From assembly GCA_964453525.1 (NCBI GenBank), contig CAYVOV010000016.1, positions 1 through 64,000 on the forward strand: 64,000 bases of DNA, read 5' to 3'. The notes beneath the pieces are model-generated. The model had not been told where the DNA came from, did not search any database, and saw only the letters and a program-made list of their open reading frames with translations. This DNA is from CAYVOV01 sp964453525 (lineage in GTDB: Bacteria; Chloroflexota; Dehalococcoidia; Dehalococcoidales; UBA2162). Positions within the stretch are counted from its first letter, which is position 1, and every line of letters begins with the position of its first letter. The translations under genes and the position numbers were made by a program. Of this stretch, positions 30,770-40,025 are shown piece after piece.

Positions 30770-33544
30770 TTACTCCCCGCCCGTCAGTTCCGCCAGTTGT
30801 TCGAGGACTTGCTGGAGGGATTTGAGTTCATCTCCGTAGCCGGCCCAGTTGCCTTCTCTCTGGTACTCCAGGGCTTTATCATAATGCTGCTGCGCCTGTT
30901 TGATGAGTGCAGCGATATCTCCCGGTACCGGTTTTTCCGGCTCCCCTGGCTCAACAATGACCGGAGGCGGTTCTTCGGGTTCGGCGGGCGCTTCTCCGGC
31001 GCCGAAGATGGCTTCCAGACTCTCTGTCAGCGTGGGCATCATAACTATGCTTTCACCGGCGGCAACGATAACCCGCTTCAGTTCCGGCAGTCCGCCGCCT
31101 TCCGCCTGGAGAAAGACTGGCTCCACATAGAGGATTGACTCACCGAGGGGAATAAGCAGCAGGTTGCCGCGGATTACGTTGGAGCCGCCGCGACCCCACA
31201 GGGCAAGCTGCTCGGTGATGACGGTGTCCTGCCCGATGCGGTTTTCAATCTGACTGGGGCCGACCACCAGGGCGTCTTTGGGAAAGTTATAGGCAAGCAG
31301 CTTCCCGTAATACTCTCCATCGCAGCGGGCGGCAAGCCAGCCGACGGTGTTATTCTTTTTTGCCGGATTAAAGGGAAGCATCAGCAGGAATTCCTCCATT
31401 TCCTCGCCAGGCAGCTGCATGATGACGTAATAGGGCTCCAACAGCTGCTCTCCGCCAAAGTAGACCTCCTTGGGTATCGACCACAGGTCTTCCTTGTTAT
31501 AAAATACCCTGACATCGCGCATGTGGTAGGTCTGGTATACCGACGCCTGGATGTTGAACATATCCTCGGGGTAGCGGAGGTGAGTACGTATGCTATCGGG
31601 CATACTTTCCATCGGTGTAAACAGGTCGGGGAAGATTGCCCGGTAAGTATTGATAAGGGCGTCTTCGGGGTCGGTCACGTAGAAGGTAACGTCGCCGTTG
31701 TAGGCATCAATAACGGCTTTAACGCTGTTGCGGATATAGTTAAGGTTACTGGCGATAGGCGTTGAATAGGGATAGCGGCCGCTTGTCGTATAGGCGTCCT
31801 GTATCCAGAACAGTCTGCCATCGGCTATTACCAGGTAGGGATCACTATCCAGGCTCAGGAATGGCGCCAGGTGGCTGACTCTCTCCCTGATGTTCCTGTA
31901 GTAGATTACCTTGCTTTCGGGAGTAAGTTCACCGCTGATGAGAATATTGAAATCGCCGAGTTGCCAGGCATATACAAGCCGGCGAATGAAGCCATTCAGA
32001 CTGATTCCGCCTTCACCCCGGTAAGTACCAAAGACGTTTTCTTCACCGCTCGGGTAATCGAATTCCTGGGTATTCGTCTTCGCTATCACGTAGTCATTCG
32101 TCTTTTCCCCGAAGTATATCCCGGGCTGTTCTATATTAGGCTCACCAACCGGTGGTATATCCTTCACCAGCAGTACCGGCAAACCCTCAGTACCGATTTC
32201 GTTAACCGGGCTGAGGGTGAGGCCGTAGCCGTGAGTATAAACCAGGCGGCGGTTTACCCAGGTCTGGGCCTCTCCGGGGAGCTTTTCCACAGAGAGCTCA
32301 CGTGCTGAAAGCATAACCTGCCGGTATTCACCGTCTATCGTATAACGGTCAACATCAACGTCATTGAAGTCATAATAAGGCCTGAGGGACTGTATATGGT
32401 TGTAGGTGTCTTTCAGAGGACGGTGGTCCCACAGCCTGATATTGCTCAATGTTACATCGTTTTCAGATATATCCTGAGAGGTGGGCATATTCTCGGCGGG
32501 AAACGGCTCCTCCTCAAGCCGGTTCAACCCGAAAGCTTCCCTTGTGTACTGAATATTGTATTCGATGTAAGGCGTTTCCTTGGCAAGCTCATTCGGGGTC
32601 ACCTGAAAGCGCTGTATCAGGGCAGGATAAATGCCCGTGATCAGGATAGCCGCCACAATCCACGCTCCGAGGCCATAGAGAGGCAGGCGGTAATTGCGCC
32701 GCCATATCGTGATAAGGACAACCACTACCAGGCTGAGCACCACAACGAATAGAATCCACCGCGCCGGAAGCCTGGCATTCAGGTCGGCATAGCTGGCGCC
32801 AAACATTACAACGTGCTTGGAAAAAACGAGTTCCCATATGCCGAGCCAGTAGCCCCAGGCGAAGAGGCCGAGAATGGCGGCAATCAGCCCGCCGATATGA
32901 GCCAGGACCGGCCGGGCGAAGTCGAATTTCCGCCGCTGGACTCCATAGCTGACTAGGTATACGGCGGCGCTGCCAAGGGCGGTTATAATCAGCGCGCCGA
33001 GCAGCCAACCACGTACCATATTCAGATAGGGCAGTGAGAACATGTAAAAGCCAATCTCTCTCTGGAAAACGGGGTCGGTAATGCCGAAGGGCTGCCAGTT
33101 GAAAAAGCGCAGTATCAGCTCCCAGTTTCCCTGCGCAATAAGACCGAATATCAGGCTGAGTAAACCTGTCCCGAGGAGAACACCCAGCCTCATTACCGAT
33201 TGCAACTGGCGGACTATCGCCCAGGGCCAGACTGTTGCCTCGGTCTTGGGCACGAGGCGTGTTGCCAGCACCAGGTTGCCGAGAAACAGTGCGGCAAAGA
33301 TAATCGCTGCCAGGAAGAAGATAAGAACCCTTGTTCCCAGTATCTTCATATAGACGGAGCCGTAGCCTAGGTTGCTGAACCAGAGCCACTCGGTATAGAA
33401 TCCTTTACCGACGCTTAGAATAATAAAGAGAACAACGAGTCCGAATACTAACCAGAGCCACCTGGCGGCTGTCCAGCCGGAAAGACGGGACTTGTCTTTG
33501 TCCTCGGGGAACCAGCGCTGCCATTGTTTTTCAAATGAGTCCAA
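30770..33544 (-). CDS. UPF0182 family membrane protein
   Basis: A protein of about 924 residues. The N-terminal third has about seven transmembrane segments (for example WLWLVFGLVVLFIILSVGKG). A long soluble region follows, rich in YxxNYIRNSVKAVIDAYNGDVT-like blocks, with a proline/glutamate-rich linker (EPEEPPPVIVEPGEPEKP) and a C-terminal helical tail. This is the COG1615/UPF0182 plan known from actinobacteria, cyanobacteria and Chloroflexota; the function is unknown. I place the start at TTG 33544 because AGAGGTGAATG lies just upstream; the frame extends to 33595 without a better signal. Confidence 0.88.
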   Translation of the reverse strand: MDSFEKQWQRWFPEDKDKSRLSGWTAARWLWLVFGLVVLFIILSVGKGFYTEWLWFSNLGYGSVYMKILGTRVLIFFLAAIIFAALFLGNLVLATRLVPKTEATVWPWAIVRQLQSVMRLGVLLGTGLLSLIFGLIAQGNWELILRFFNWQPFGITDPVFQREIGFYMFSLPYLNMVRGWLLGALIITALGSAAVYLVSYGVQRRKFDFARPVLAHIGGLIAAILGLFAWGYWLGIWELVFSKHVVMFGASYADLNARLPARWILFVVVLSLVVVVLITIWRRNYRLPLYGLGAWIVAAILITGIYPALIQRFQVTPNELAKETPYIEYNIQYTREAFGLNRLEEEPFPAENMPTSQDISENDVTLSNIRLWDHRPLKDTYNHIQSLRPYYDFNDVDVDRYTIDGEYRQVMLSARELSVEKLPGEAQTWVNRRLVYTHGYGLTLSPVNEIGTEGLPVLLVKDIPPVGEPNIEQPGIYFGEKTNDYVIAKTNTQEFDYPSGEENVFGTYRGEGGISLNGFIRRLVYAWQLGDFNILISGELTPESKVIYYRNIRERVSHLAPFLSLDSDPYLVIADGRLFWIQDAYTTSGRYPYSTPIASNLNYIRNSVKAVIDAYNGDVTFYVTDPEDALINTYRAIFPDLFTPMESMPDSIRTHLRYPEDMFNIQASVYQTYHMRDVRVFYNKEDLWSIPKEVYFGGEQLLEPYYVIMQLPGEEMEEFLLMLPFNPAKKNNTVGWLAARCDGEYYGKLLAYNFPKDALVVGPSQIENRIGQDTVITEQLALWGRGGSNVIRGNLLLIPLGESILYVEPVFLQAEGGGLPELKRVIVAAGESIVMMPTLTESLEAIFGAGEAPAEPEEPPPVIVEPGEPEKPVPGDIAALIKQAQQHYDKALEYQREGNWAGYGDELKSLQQVLEQLAELTGGE

Positions 33545-33650
33545 TTTGCATTCACCTCTAACTGCAAGATAGCATACCCCATCAGCAGCGGTCAATTCGG
33601 TGACTCATAGTCTCTGCTGAACCTGTTATGTATCAGGGAGCCCGCCTCTC

Positions 33651-33720
33651 ATTTATATCTATTCCCGCCCGCCGCCCTCAAGGAAGTATAAGAGGGGCTC
33701 TGCCCCTCTTAAAAACACTC
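33651..33720 (-). repeat. Family A right-end fragment
   Basis: It contains TTTATATCTATTCCCGCCC, GCCGCCCTC and TAAGAGGGGCTCTGCCCCTC, followed by a family D element. Confidence 0.7.
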
Positions 33721-33730
33721 CTACTCTAAT

Positions 33731-33834
33731 ATGTCATTCCCGCGAAAGCTTGCCCCGTACTTGATACGGGGCGGGAATCCAGGTTGGTGTGGACAAGCGA
33801 AATTTCTGGATTCCCGATCAGGTCGGGAATGACA
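33731..33834. repeat. Family D palindromic repeat
   Basis: It starts TGTCATTCCCGCGAAAGC and ends GATCAGGTCGGGAATGACA, with an internal GCCCCGTACTTGATACGGGGC hairpin. The insertion differs from the copy at 30141. Confidence 0.75.
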
Positions 33835-33967
33835 TTTTTTATTTCTAGACGGGCTTATGTTTTAAAAAGTTAAGACTTTATTCCTGCAACAATACCCCAT
33901 GTTATATAAGTTATATAAAATACTAATCTCTAATATCTGAATACTAAATGGCGTCGTATTATTATGT

Positions 33968-33996
33968 TTGACGGAACAGGATTGTGTTATTATAAT
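33968..33996 (+). promoter_or_regulatory. Strong sigma-70-type promoter
   Basis: TTGACG (33968-33973), exact 17-bp spacer, TATAAT (33991-33996), in an AT-rich stretch about 90 bp before the small membrane protein at 34087. Confidence 0.7.
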
Positions 33997-34086
33997 GCCT
34001 TTTATGATGGTTCATAGATAAGCAAATGTTATATTACTTAAACAGCCAATTTCCATAGGCGATTATTTGGCAGTTCCGGGGTCATA

Positions 34087-34374
34087 ATGAATCAAACAAG
34101 CATCGAGATTTTAACAGCGATAGGTGTTTTAGTATTAGGAATCTGTGTGTTTTTATACATCGATAGATTTAACCGATGGTGGATGAGATTATCTGTTTTA
34201 CTTGTGAAATATATTCCGTGGGCTGATGTCTCAGATGATGAAGTGGATAGAATGCTAAAGAAAGCCGGGAACACCTGGCATGACAAAATATTTGTATGGT
34301 TAGGTAAGTTAATAGGGATAGTATTTGTTATTGGGGGAATACTGGGTATACTTTTAACTTTGCTTTCAAAATAA
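34087..34374 (+). CDS. Small membrane protein, unknown (95 residues)
   Basis: A 95-residue protein with a hydrophobic helix at residues 8-24 (ILTAIGVLVLGICVFLY) and another at 72-93 (LIGIVFVIGGILGILLTLL). Between them is a short charged loop, DVSDDEVDRMLKKAGNTWHD. I recognise no family. It has its own strong promoter and lies with the next small gene in a patch that looks richer in A+T than its surroundings, which may mean recent acquisition. Confidence 0.65.
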   Translation: MNQTSIEILTAIGVLVLGICVFLYIDRFNRWWMRLSVLLVKYIPWADVSDDEVDRMLKKAGNTWHDKIFVWLGKLIGIVFVIGGILGILLTLLSK

Positions 34375-34444
34375 TCTAACTAAGTGCTTTAATGCCACGC
34401 TTATGACATTTAATATCATTTTAGGTTAATTTTCGATAATAGTG

Positions 34445-34645
34445 ATGAGTAAGTTTGCGAGAATTATGTCTGTTGTAGGACTGGTATTTTTAATTGCCGG
34501 CGTGACAGGTCTGGTGAATACATTTACGAACTCCGAATTGACAGGCACCCAATGGCTTTACGAGATTATTAAGTGGAGTGCTGCAACAGCAAATGGTCTC
34601 ATAATTACTTCTTTTATCCTTTATAGATTGATCATAAAACGATAA
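34445..34645 (+). CDS. Small membrane protein, unknown (66 residues)
   Basis: A 66-residue protein with two predicted helices, IMSVVGLVFLIAGVTGLVNT and a second in ATANGLIITSFILYRLII. No family is recognised. The start is ATG 34445; an overlapping GTG lies 3 bp upstream. It follows the 95-residue membrane protein by 70 bp in the same AT-rich patch and ends at an intrinsic terminator, so the pair is probably one transcript. Confidence 0.55.
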   Translation: MSKFARIMSVVGLVFLIAGVTGLVNTFTNSELTGTQWLYEIIKWSAATANGLIITSFILYRLIIKR

Positions 34646-34670
34646 GGTACTAAATCATTAGAAATGGGAT

Positions 34671-34693
34671 TAAAGGGGCGTAGGCCCCTTTTT
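34671..34693 (+). terminator. Intrinsic terminator
   Basis: AAAGGGGC, loop GTA, GGCCCCTTTTT: a GC-rich stem with a T tract directly after the small membrane-protein gene. Confidence 0.75.
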
Positions 34694-34730
34694 AATTTTC
34701 CTCCTTACCTTTATCGAAGGGAAGAGGGTC

Positions 34731-34768
34731 AGGCCTGCCCGCCGCACGAGGCTTCGGCAGGCGGGGGG
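34731..34768 (+). repeat. GC-rich 38-bp repeat (family F)
   Basis: AGGCCTGCCCGCCGCACGAG with a following GCTTCGGCAGGCGGGG matches, inverted, the segment at 4518-4556. It forms a hairpin (CCTGCCCGCC with GGCAGG). Only two copies are seen. Confidence 0.5.
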
Positions 34769-34841
34769 ATAGGTTCCCTTATAAATACTAAATAAACTGG
34801 GTAATTTCAAGAATGACGGATTTCCCTCGTGTGCAATCTGC

Positions 34842-34871
34842 TTGCCCGTCCTGACGTGCTTGGACTATAAT
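34842..34871 (+). promoter_or_regulatory. Promoter of the radical SAM-diaphorase operon
   Basis: TTGCCC (34842-34847), 18-bp spacer, perfect TATAAT (34866-34871), 18 bp before the ATG at 34890. Confidence 0.55.
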
Positions 34872-34889
34872 TGAAGCTGGGGGGTTGTT

Positions 34890-36044
34890 ATGACACAGGG
34901 ATTTAAGGCTGGAAATACACGCCCTGATATTGACCTTTACTGGCTTAAAACATACACCTATGAGATGGGGGCTATCCGTCCACCGAGCGAGGGCGGCAGC
35001 GCCTCGCTGCTGCTCAGAGTGACAAGGAACTGCCCCTGGAGCAGGTGTACTTTCTGCTATGCCAGGATGTATAACCACCAGAAGTTCGAATTGAGGCCGG
35101 TAGCCGAGGTAAAGGCCGATAGCGATGCCGTAAAGGCAATCGCCGATGAACTGAAATCACTCTCCTGGAAGCTCGGTCACGGCGGTAAAGTGGAGCCGCT
35201 GGCGGTAATCCTCCAGAACAACCTGCTGAACGCTGGCGTCCTGGACGAGCATGGGCAGAGGAACGTGCATTGCGTTGTTAATGTCTTTAACTGGCTCTGC
35301 TCCGGTGGAAGGACGGTGTTCCTCCAGGATGCCGATACCCTGATTATGCCGACCGACCAGCTTATCGAAGTGATAAGGTATCTCAGGGAGCAATTTCCCG
35401 ATATCGAGAGGATTACCTCTTATGCAAGGTCGAAGACGGTTTCAAAAAAACCACCTGAGGAACTTGCCAGGCTCCGCCAGGTAGGCCTCGCCCGGTTACA
35501 TGTTGGCATGGAGACCGGCGATGATGAGCTGCTGAAGTTTATTGACAAGGGAGTCACTGCCGAGGGACATATTCTGGCCGGGAAGAAGGCTATGGAAGCA
35601 GGTTTTGAGCTTTCCGAGTACGTCATGCCTGGCCTGGGCGGCACGAAAATGTGGAAACAGCACGCTGAAAATACAGCCCGGGTACTGAATGAGATAAATC
35701 CCCACTTCATCAGGATGAGACCTTATGTGCCGGGACGGAACACACCTCTCTATGAAGCCTATAAAAAGGGTGAATTCGAGCTTACCTCAGCCTACGACCG
35801 ACTCCTTGAAATCGGGCTGCTGATAAAAAACCTGGATGTTACCTCAAGGGTATGTTTCGACCATAACTATAATACGCTTTACCGTTCGGGCAACACCCTC
35901 GTTCCGTTGATGTCGCATGACTATAACGGTTATAAATTCCCCGAGGAAAAAGAGACCGTACTGGAGCTTATAAACAAAGGGCTTCAGATGGATGAAGGCG
36001 TCTTATTCGATGTAAGGCAGGGTGCCGGAATACTCGGGATATGA
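34890..36044 (+). CDS. Radical SAM protein of unknown function
   Basis: A 384-residue radical SAM enzyme. The cluster motif, RVTRNCPWSRCTFCYARMY (about residues 47-65), has four rather than three residues between the first two cysteines, as in the HemN/Elp3-like CPWxRCxFC group. ARLHVGMETGDDELLKFIDKG is the conserved strand and helix of that group. There is no cobalamin-binding domain. It starts the operon that continues 33 bp on with the NuoE-like gene, so it may mature or serve that complex, but this is only positional. Confidence 0.82.
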   Translation: MTQGFKAGNTRPDIDLYWLKTYTYEMGAIRPPSEGGSASLLLRVTRNCPWSRCTFCYARMYNHQKFELRPVAEVKADSDAVKAIADELKSLSWKLGHGGKVEPLAVILQNNLLNAGVLDEHGQRNVHCVVNVFNWLCSGGRTVFLQDADTLIMPTDQLIEVIRYLREQFPDIERITSYARSKTVSKKPPEELARLRQVGLARLHVGMETGDDELLKFIDKGVTAEGHILAGKKAMEAGFELSEYVMPGLGGTKMWKQHAENTARVLNEINPHFIRMRPYVPGRNTPLYEAYKKGEFELTSAYDRLLEIGLLIKNLDVTSRVCFDHNYNTLYRSGNTLVPLMSHDYNGYKFPEEKETVLELINKGLQMDEGVLFDVRQGAGILGI

Positions 36045-36077
36045 GCCCTCCACAGCCGATGTGATAAAAGGTGATAG

Positions 36078-36599
36078 ATGACGGAGAAACAGAAAGAGAT
36101 TACGGAGGAAGCTGCGGCTCAGGAGGAAACGTTAAAGGTTCTGAAAGGATTCAGCAAAAAGAAGGGAAACCTGATACCCATTCTGCAAAAGGTCCAGGAA
36201 AAGCTCGGTTATCTTCCCCGTGAAGCTATGATTGAGATTGCCCGGTTCCTCGGCATTTCGGATATAGAAGTCTACAGCGTTGTCACCTTTTACAATCAGT
36301 TCCGCCTCAACCCGCCCGGAAAGCATTCGATAAGAGTTTGCCTGGGGACGGCCTGTCACATGAAGGGCGGCTATATTACCCTTGATGCCTGGAAGAGAAG
36401 GCTCAACATCGATGTCAGGCAGACCACCCCTGACCGCGAGTTCGACCTCGATAGAGTTGCCTGTGTCGGCTGCTGCGTTATGGCGCCGGTAACCGTGATT
36501 GACAGTAAACCTGAAGGCCAGGTCGAGCCGACAAAGGTAGACGGCATACTGCTGGCATTTGAACGCGAGAGGGAGCAGGAAGGAAAGAAAAACGGGTGA
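36078..36599 (+). CDS. NuoE/HoxE-like [2Fe-2S] subunit
   Basis: A 173-residue thioredoxin-like ferredoxin subunit. A helical N-terminal region (YLPREAMIEIARFLGISDIEVYSVVTFYNQF) precedes the [2Fe-2S] site, with cysteines in RVCLGTACHMKGG and RVACVGCCVMAPV. This is the 24-kDa subunit of NADH dehydrogenases and of electron-bifurcating hydrogenases and formate dehydrogenases. It overlaps the NuoF-like gene by 4 bp. With 36596 and 38509 it makes a complete diaphorase module. Confidence 0.92.
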   Translation: MTEKQKEITEEAAAQEETLKVLKGFSKKKGNLIPILQKVQEKLGYLPREAMIEIARFLGISDIEVYSVVTFYNQFRLNPPGKHSIRVCLGTACHMKGGYITLDAWKRRLNIDVRQTTPDREFDLDRVACVGCCVMAPVTVIDSKPEGQVEPTKVDGILLAFEREREQEGKKNG

Positions 36600-38512
36600 A
36601 AGTAACTGAACCTGAGACTATAGCTGCCGCCTTCCGGGAGATTAAGGAAAAAGCGCAGTCCCGCTGGCAGGAGATGCGGGAGAGCGGAAAGCCGTTCATC
36701 CTGGTGGGTGCCGCCACCTGCGGGCGGGCTGCCGGCGCTCTTGATGTGCTGAAGGTGCTGAAAGCCGAGGTGAAGAAGCAGGGCATCGACTGTCCGGTTA
36801 TCGAGGTCGGCTGTATGGGGCACTGTTATGCCGAACCGCTGGTGATTGTAAGCAAGCCTGGATATCCCGCGATATGCTACGGGCGTGTAAATGAGGTGAT
36901 AGCGGAGCGGCTGATAAGGGATTTTGTCCTCGGTGATGACCCTTGCCTTGAGTTCGTCCTCGGTGCCTTTGAGGAGAACAACCTCGTTCCCAGCTTCCGG
37001 GACTTCCCGCGGGCTGAGTATGAGCAGAAAGTAATACTGAAGAACTGCGGTCACCTTGACCCGGAAGAAATAGATAACTATATCAGTAATGGCGGCTATT
37101 CCGCTCTGGTTAGAGCACTGCAGATGAAGCCTGCTGAGGTCATTGCCGAGGTGGAGAAATCGGGACTGAGAGGCAGGGGCGGTGCTGGTTTTCCCACCGG
37201 GCAGAAATGGCAGATTTGCCGTGACGCTCCGGGCAGGACAAAATACGTTGTCTGTAACGCCGATGAGGGCGACCCCGGTGCCTTTATGGACCGGGTCATT
37301 CTGGAGAGTGACCCGCATTCGGTGCTGGAAGGAATGATAATCGCCGGCTATGCCATCGGCGCCCGCCAGGGCTATATCTATGTCCGCGCCGAATACCCTC
37401 TGGCGGTACACCGGGTGGAGGTTGCTCTGAAGCAGGCGAAAAAGCTTGGCCTGCTGGGCAGGAATATTCTCGGCAGCGGTTACAGTTTCAGTATAGAACT
37501 GTTTCAGGGCTCCGGCGCTTTCGTCTGCGGTGAGGAGACCGCTCTTATCGCTTCTCTTGAGGGAGAAGCCGGTATGCCTCACCACCGCCCTCCATACCCG
37601 GCGGTTAGAGGACTGAACGGAAAGCCGACCCTGATTAATAATGTAAAAACCCTGGCGAATATCCGCCATATAATTGAAAAGGGCGCCGAATGGTTTGCCG
37701 GTATCGGCACCGAAGGCAGCAAAGGGACGGCTGTTTTTGCCCTGGCCGGCAAGATTGTCAATACCGGGCTTATCGAAGTGCCGATGGGCACCACTCTGCG
37801 ACAGGTCATCTATGATGTCGGCAGCGGCATTCCGGAAGGCAGGAAATTCAAAGCGGTGCAGATTGGCGGTCCCTCCGGCGGCTGTCTGCCCGAATCGGCC
37901 CTCGATTTACCAATCGATTTCGATTCTCTCAGGGATGCCGGGGCGATGATGGGCTCGGGCGGGATGGTTGTGCTCGATGAGGACGACTGCATGGTGGAGA
38001 TAGCCCGCTACTTCCTTGAATTCACCCAGAACGAGTCCTGCGGTAAGTGCACGATGTGCCGCCTGGGAACGAAACAGATGCTGGAAATACTGGACGATAT
38101 TGTCTGCGGAGAGGGTAAGATGGGCGACCTGGAGGTACTTACCGCACTGGCTGAAGACGTGAAAGCGGGCTCTCTCTGCGGTCTGGGAAAAACGGCTCCA
38201 AATCCGGTGCTGAGTACCCTGCGGTATTTCAGGGACGAGTATGAAGCCCATATTCTGGAAGGGCGGTGCCCGGCGCTGATGTGCCTGCCGCTGATTGCCT
38301 ACTATATACTTCGCGATAAGTGCGAGCGCTCCTGCGATGCCTGCATCGGTACCTGTACCGTCGAGGCGATTTCCCCCGATAAGCAGAGAATCAAGGTCAT
38401 CGACCAGGAAAAATGTGTCAAGTGCGGTACCTGCCTTACCAGCTGTCCCATTCAATACAATGCTATTGTCAAACTGTCACCTCCCAGCGAGGTACCGGCT
38501 GCGAAGAAATGA
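36596..38512 (+). CDS. NuoF/HndC-like NADH-binding flavoprotein subunit
   Basis: A 638-residue fused subunit. Residues 1-125 form a thioredoxin-like [2Fe-2S] domain (GAATCGRAAGALDVL, VGCMGHCYAEP). The FMN/NADH core follows, with GRGGAGFPTGQKWQ near residue 192 and GEETALIASLEGEAG. The NuoF cluster cysteines are in ESCGKCTMCRLGTKQM, and a C-terminal two-cluster ferredoxin (CERSCDACIGTC, CVKCGTCLTSCP) closes the protein. This extended plan is typical of HndC/HydB-type bifurcating complexes rather than respiratory NuoF. It oxidises or reduces NAD(H) and passes electrons to partner subunits. Confidence 0.93.
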   Translation: MKVTEPETIAAAFREIKEKAQSRWQEMRESGKPFILVGAATCGRAAGALDVLKVLKAEVKKQGIDCPVIEVGCMGHCYAEPLVIVSKPGYPAICYGRVNEVIAERLIRDFVLGDDPCLEFVLGAFEENNLVPSFRDFPRAEYEQKVILKNCGHLDPEEIDNYISNGGYSALVRALQMKPAEVIAEVEKSGLRGRGGAGFPTGQKWQICRDAPGRTKYVVCNADEGDPGAFMDRVILESDPHSVLEGMIIAGYAIGARQGYIYVRAEYPLAVHRVEVALKQAKKLGLLGRNILGSGYSFSIELFQGSGAFVCGEETALIASLEGEAGMPHHRPPYPAVRGLNGKPTLINNVKTLANIRHIIEKGAEWFAGIGTEGSKGTAVFALAGKIVNTGLIEVPMGTTLRQVIYDVGSGIPEGRKFKAVQIGGPSGGCLPESALDLPIDFDSLRDAGAMMGSGGMVVLDEDDCMVEIARYFLEFTQNESCGKCTMCRLGTKQMLEILDDIVCGEGKMGDLEVLTALAEDVKAGSLCGLGKTAPNPVLSTLRYFRDEYEAHILEGRCPALMCLPLIAYYILRDKCERSCDACIGTCTVEAISPDKQRIKVIDQEKCVKCGTCLTSCPIQYNAIVKLSPPSEVPAAKK

Positions 38513-39159
38513 AAAAAGTGAATCTTACAATCGATGGCAAGAAAGTGGCGGCTCCGGAGGGAGAAAGTCTCCTCTGGGCGGCGCTGGATAATGATATCTA
38601 TATCCCCAACCTCTGTGCCATAAGGGACAAGCCTGAGCCGGCGGCATCATGTCGATTGTGCTTTGTCGAGGTGGAAGGCTACGACCGGCCGGTCGCTGCC
38701 TGCACCGAACCGGTCAGAGAAGGTATGGTGGTGAATACAAAGAGTCCTGCGGCTCTGAGGTTGACGAAGACTGCCTTTGAACTGCTGATGGCGACTCACG
38801 CTCTTGACTGCGCTCACTGCCTGGCTAATAAGAACTGCGAGCTGCAGAATATCGCCCACCATCTGCGCATTTCTCTCAAACCGAAGCGTTTCAGGAAATT
38901 GCTGCATGACCTCCCCATAGATGATAGCCATCCCGAAATAACCTATGACTCGAATAAATGCGTTTTGTGCTCCAGGTGTATCTGGGAATGCCGTCGGTGT
39001 GGCAATGGCATCCTCGGCTTCGCCCACCGCGGCTTCGAAAGGGTGGTGACAACCTTCGGTGATGAGCCTATGGAGAAGCTCGGTTGCGGCGACTGCGTTG
39101 AGTGCGTTAGTGTCTGCCCCACCGGCGCCTTCGTTTTTAAAGAAGGTAAGAAAAAGTGA
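38509..39159 (+). CDS. HoxU/NuoG N-terminal-like iron-sulfur subunit
   Basis: A 216-residue protein carrying only the ferredoxin part of NuoG. The [2Fe-2S] ligands are C36, C48, C51 and C65. The His-Cys cluster is H97-x3-C101-x2-C104-x5-C110. Two [4Fe-4S] sites lie at C151/154/157/161 and C193/196/199/203. It lacks the H-cluster and molybdopterin domains, so it is a HoxU-type electron relay, not the catalytic subunit. The start is the ATG at 38509, which overlaps the upstream stop (ATGA). The catalytic partner (hydrogenase, formate dehydrogenase or benzoyl-CoA reductase) is not in this operon. Confidence 0.9.
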   Translation: MKKVNLTIDGKKVAAPEGESLLWAALDNDIYIPNLCAIRDKPEPAASCRLCFVEVEGYDRPVAACTEPVREGMVVNTKSPAALRLTKTAFELLMATHALDCAHCLANKNCELQNIAHHLRISLKPKRFRKLLHDLPIDDSHPEITYDSNKCVLCSRCIWECRRCGNGILGFAHRGFERVVTTFGDEPMEKLGCGDCVECVSVCPTGAFVFKEGKKK

Positions 39160-40025
39160 AGCTGGATTCAACTACCGCTGCAGAGATATTCCGGTATGCT
39201 GTTAAGCCACCACTCTTTGAACCCGGTGAAGTTCGCTTCTGGGATGACCCGCACATCTCGAAATCGATGCTCGAAGCCCATCTGAATCCTGACAATGATG
39301 CAGCAAGCAGGAAACACGCAACTGTTGATAAAGAGGTGGAGCACCTTGTTACATCGGGCTGGTTGAAACCGGGAGACAGGGTACTCGACCTGGGATGCGG
39401 TCCCTGCCTGTACGCCAGCAGGCTGGCCGGGAAGGGACTCAGGGTAACGGGAGTGGATATCTCCCGGAGGTCGCTTGATTACGCTGTGCAATATGCCGAA
39501 GAAAATGGACTTGACATAAACTATCAATGTACAAATTTCTTTGACATAGAGTATGATGGTGAGTTCGATGCCGTACTTCAGGTGGACGGAGAACTCTGCA
39601 CATTTTCAGGTGAGAAGAGGGACGAACTACTGAATAAGATATATAAAGCGCTGGAGTCAGGCGGCCTGTTTATATTCGATATTTCAACAAGAGAACAGAG
39701 AGTGAAGAGCGGACTGAAAAACCGCTGGTATACGAGTGACGGCGGTTTCTGGAGACCGGGGAAGCACCTGGTTCTGGAGCAGGGATTCGATTACCCTGAA
39801 AGTGATGTCTGGCTTGACCAGTATATTGTTATTGGCGACACGGGCAAAATAACGGTATACAGAAACTGGTTTCACGATTACAGTCTCCAGTCAATCACTG
39901 AAGTGCTGAAAAAAGCCGGTTTTGAAATTACGCAGGTCTGGAATGAGCTTGCCGGGACTCCCTATCGAGATGGTGGAGACTGGATTGCGGTGGTGGGGAA
40001 GAAGAAAGAATACCGTCATGACTGA
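39156..40025 (+). CDS. Class I SAM-dependent methyltransferase
   Basis: A 289-residue methyltransferase. Motif I is RVLDLGCGPCLYASRLAGKG (about residues 75-94), followed by VTGVDISRRSLDYA and a post-I FDAVLQVDGELCTFSGEKR. The start is GTG at 39156, overlapping the HoxU-like stop by 4 bp. The substrate is unknown. Its tight coupling to the diaphorase genes may be incidental, as the next gene is also an unrelated enzyme. Confidence 0.85.
   Translation: MKLDSTTAAEIFRYAVKPPLFEPGEVRFWDDPHISKSMLEAHLNPDNDAASRKHATVDKEVEHLVTSGWLKPGDRVLDLGCGPCLYASRLAGKGLRVTGVDISRRSLDYAVQYAEENGLDINYQCTNFFDIEYDGEFDAVLQVDGELCTFSGEKRDELLNKIYKALESGGLFIFDISTREQRVKSGLKNRWYTSDGGFWRPGKHLVLEQGFDYPESDVWLDQYIVIGDTGKITVYRNWFHDYSLQSITEVLKKAGFEITQVWNELAGTPYRDGGDWIAVVGKKKEYRHD

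Noticed and set aside
32589..33389. A 266-residue second frame within the UPF0182 gene
   Set aside because: It is an overlapping frame on the same strand with no motif. The UPF0182 frame has coherent transmembrane segments.
36371..37669. A 432-residue open frame on the minus strand
   Set aside because: It lies entirely antisense to the NuoE/NuoF-like genes, which have clear motifs and coupled starts. Its translation has no recognisable domain.
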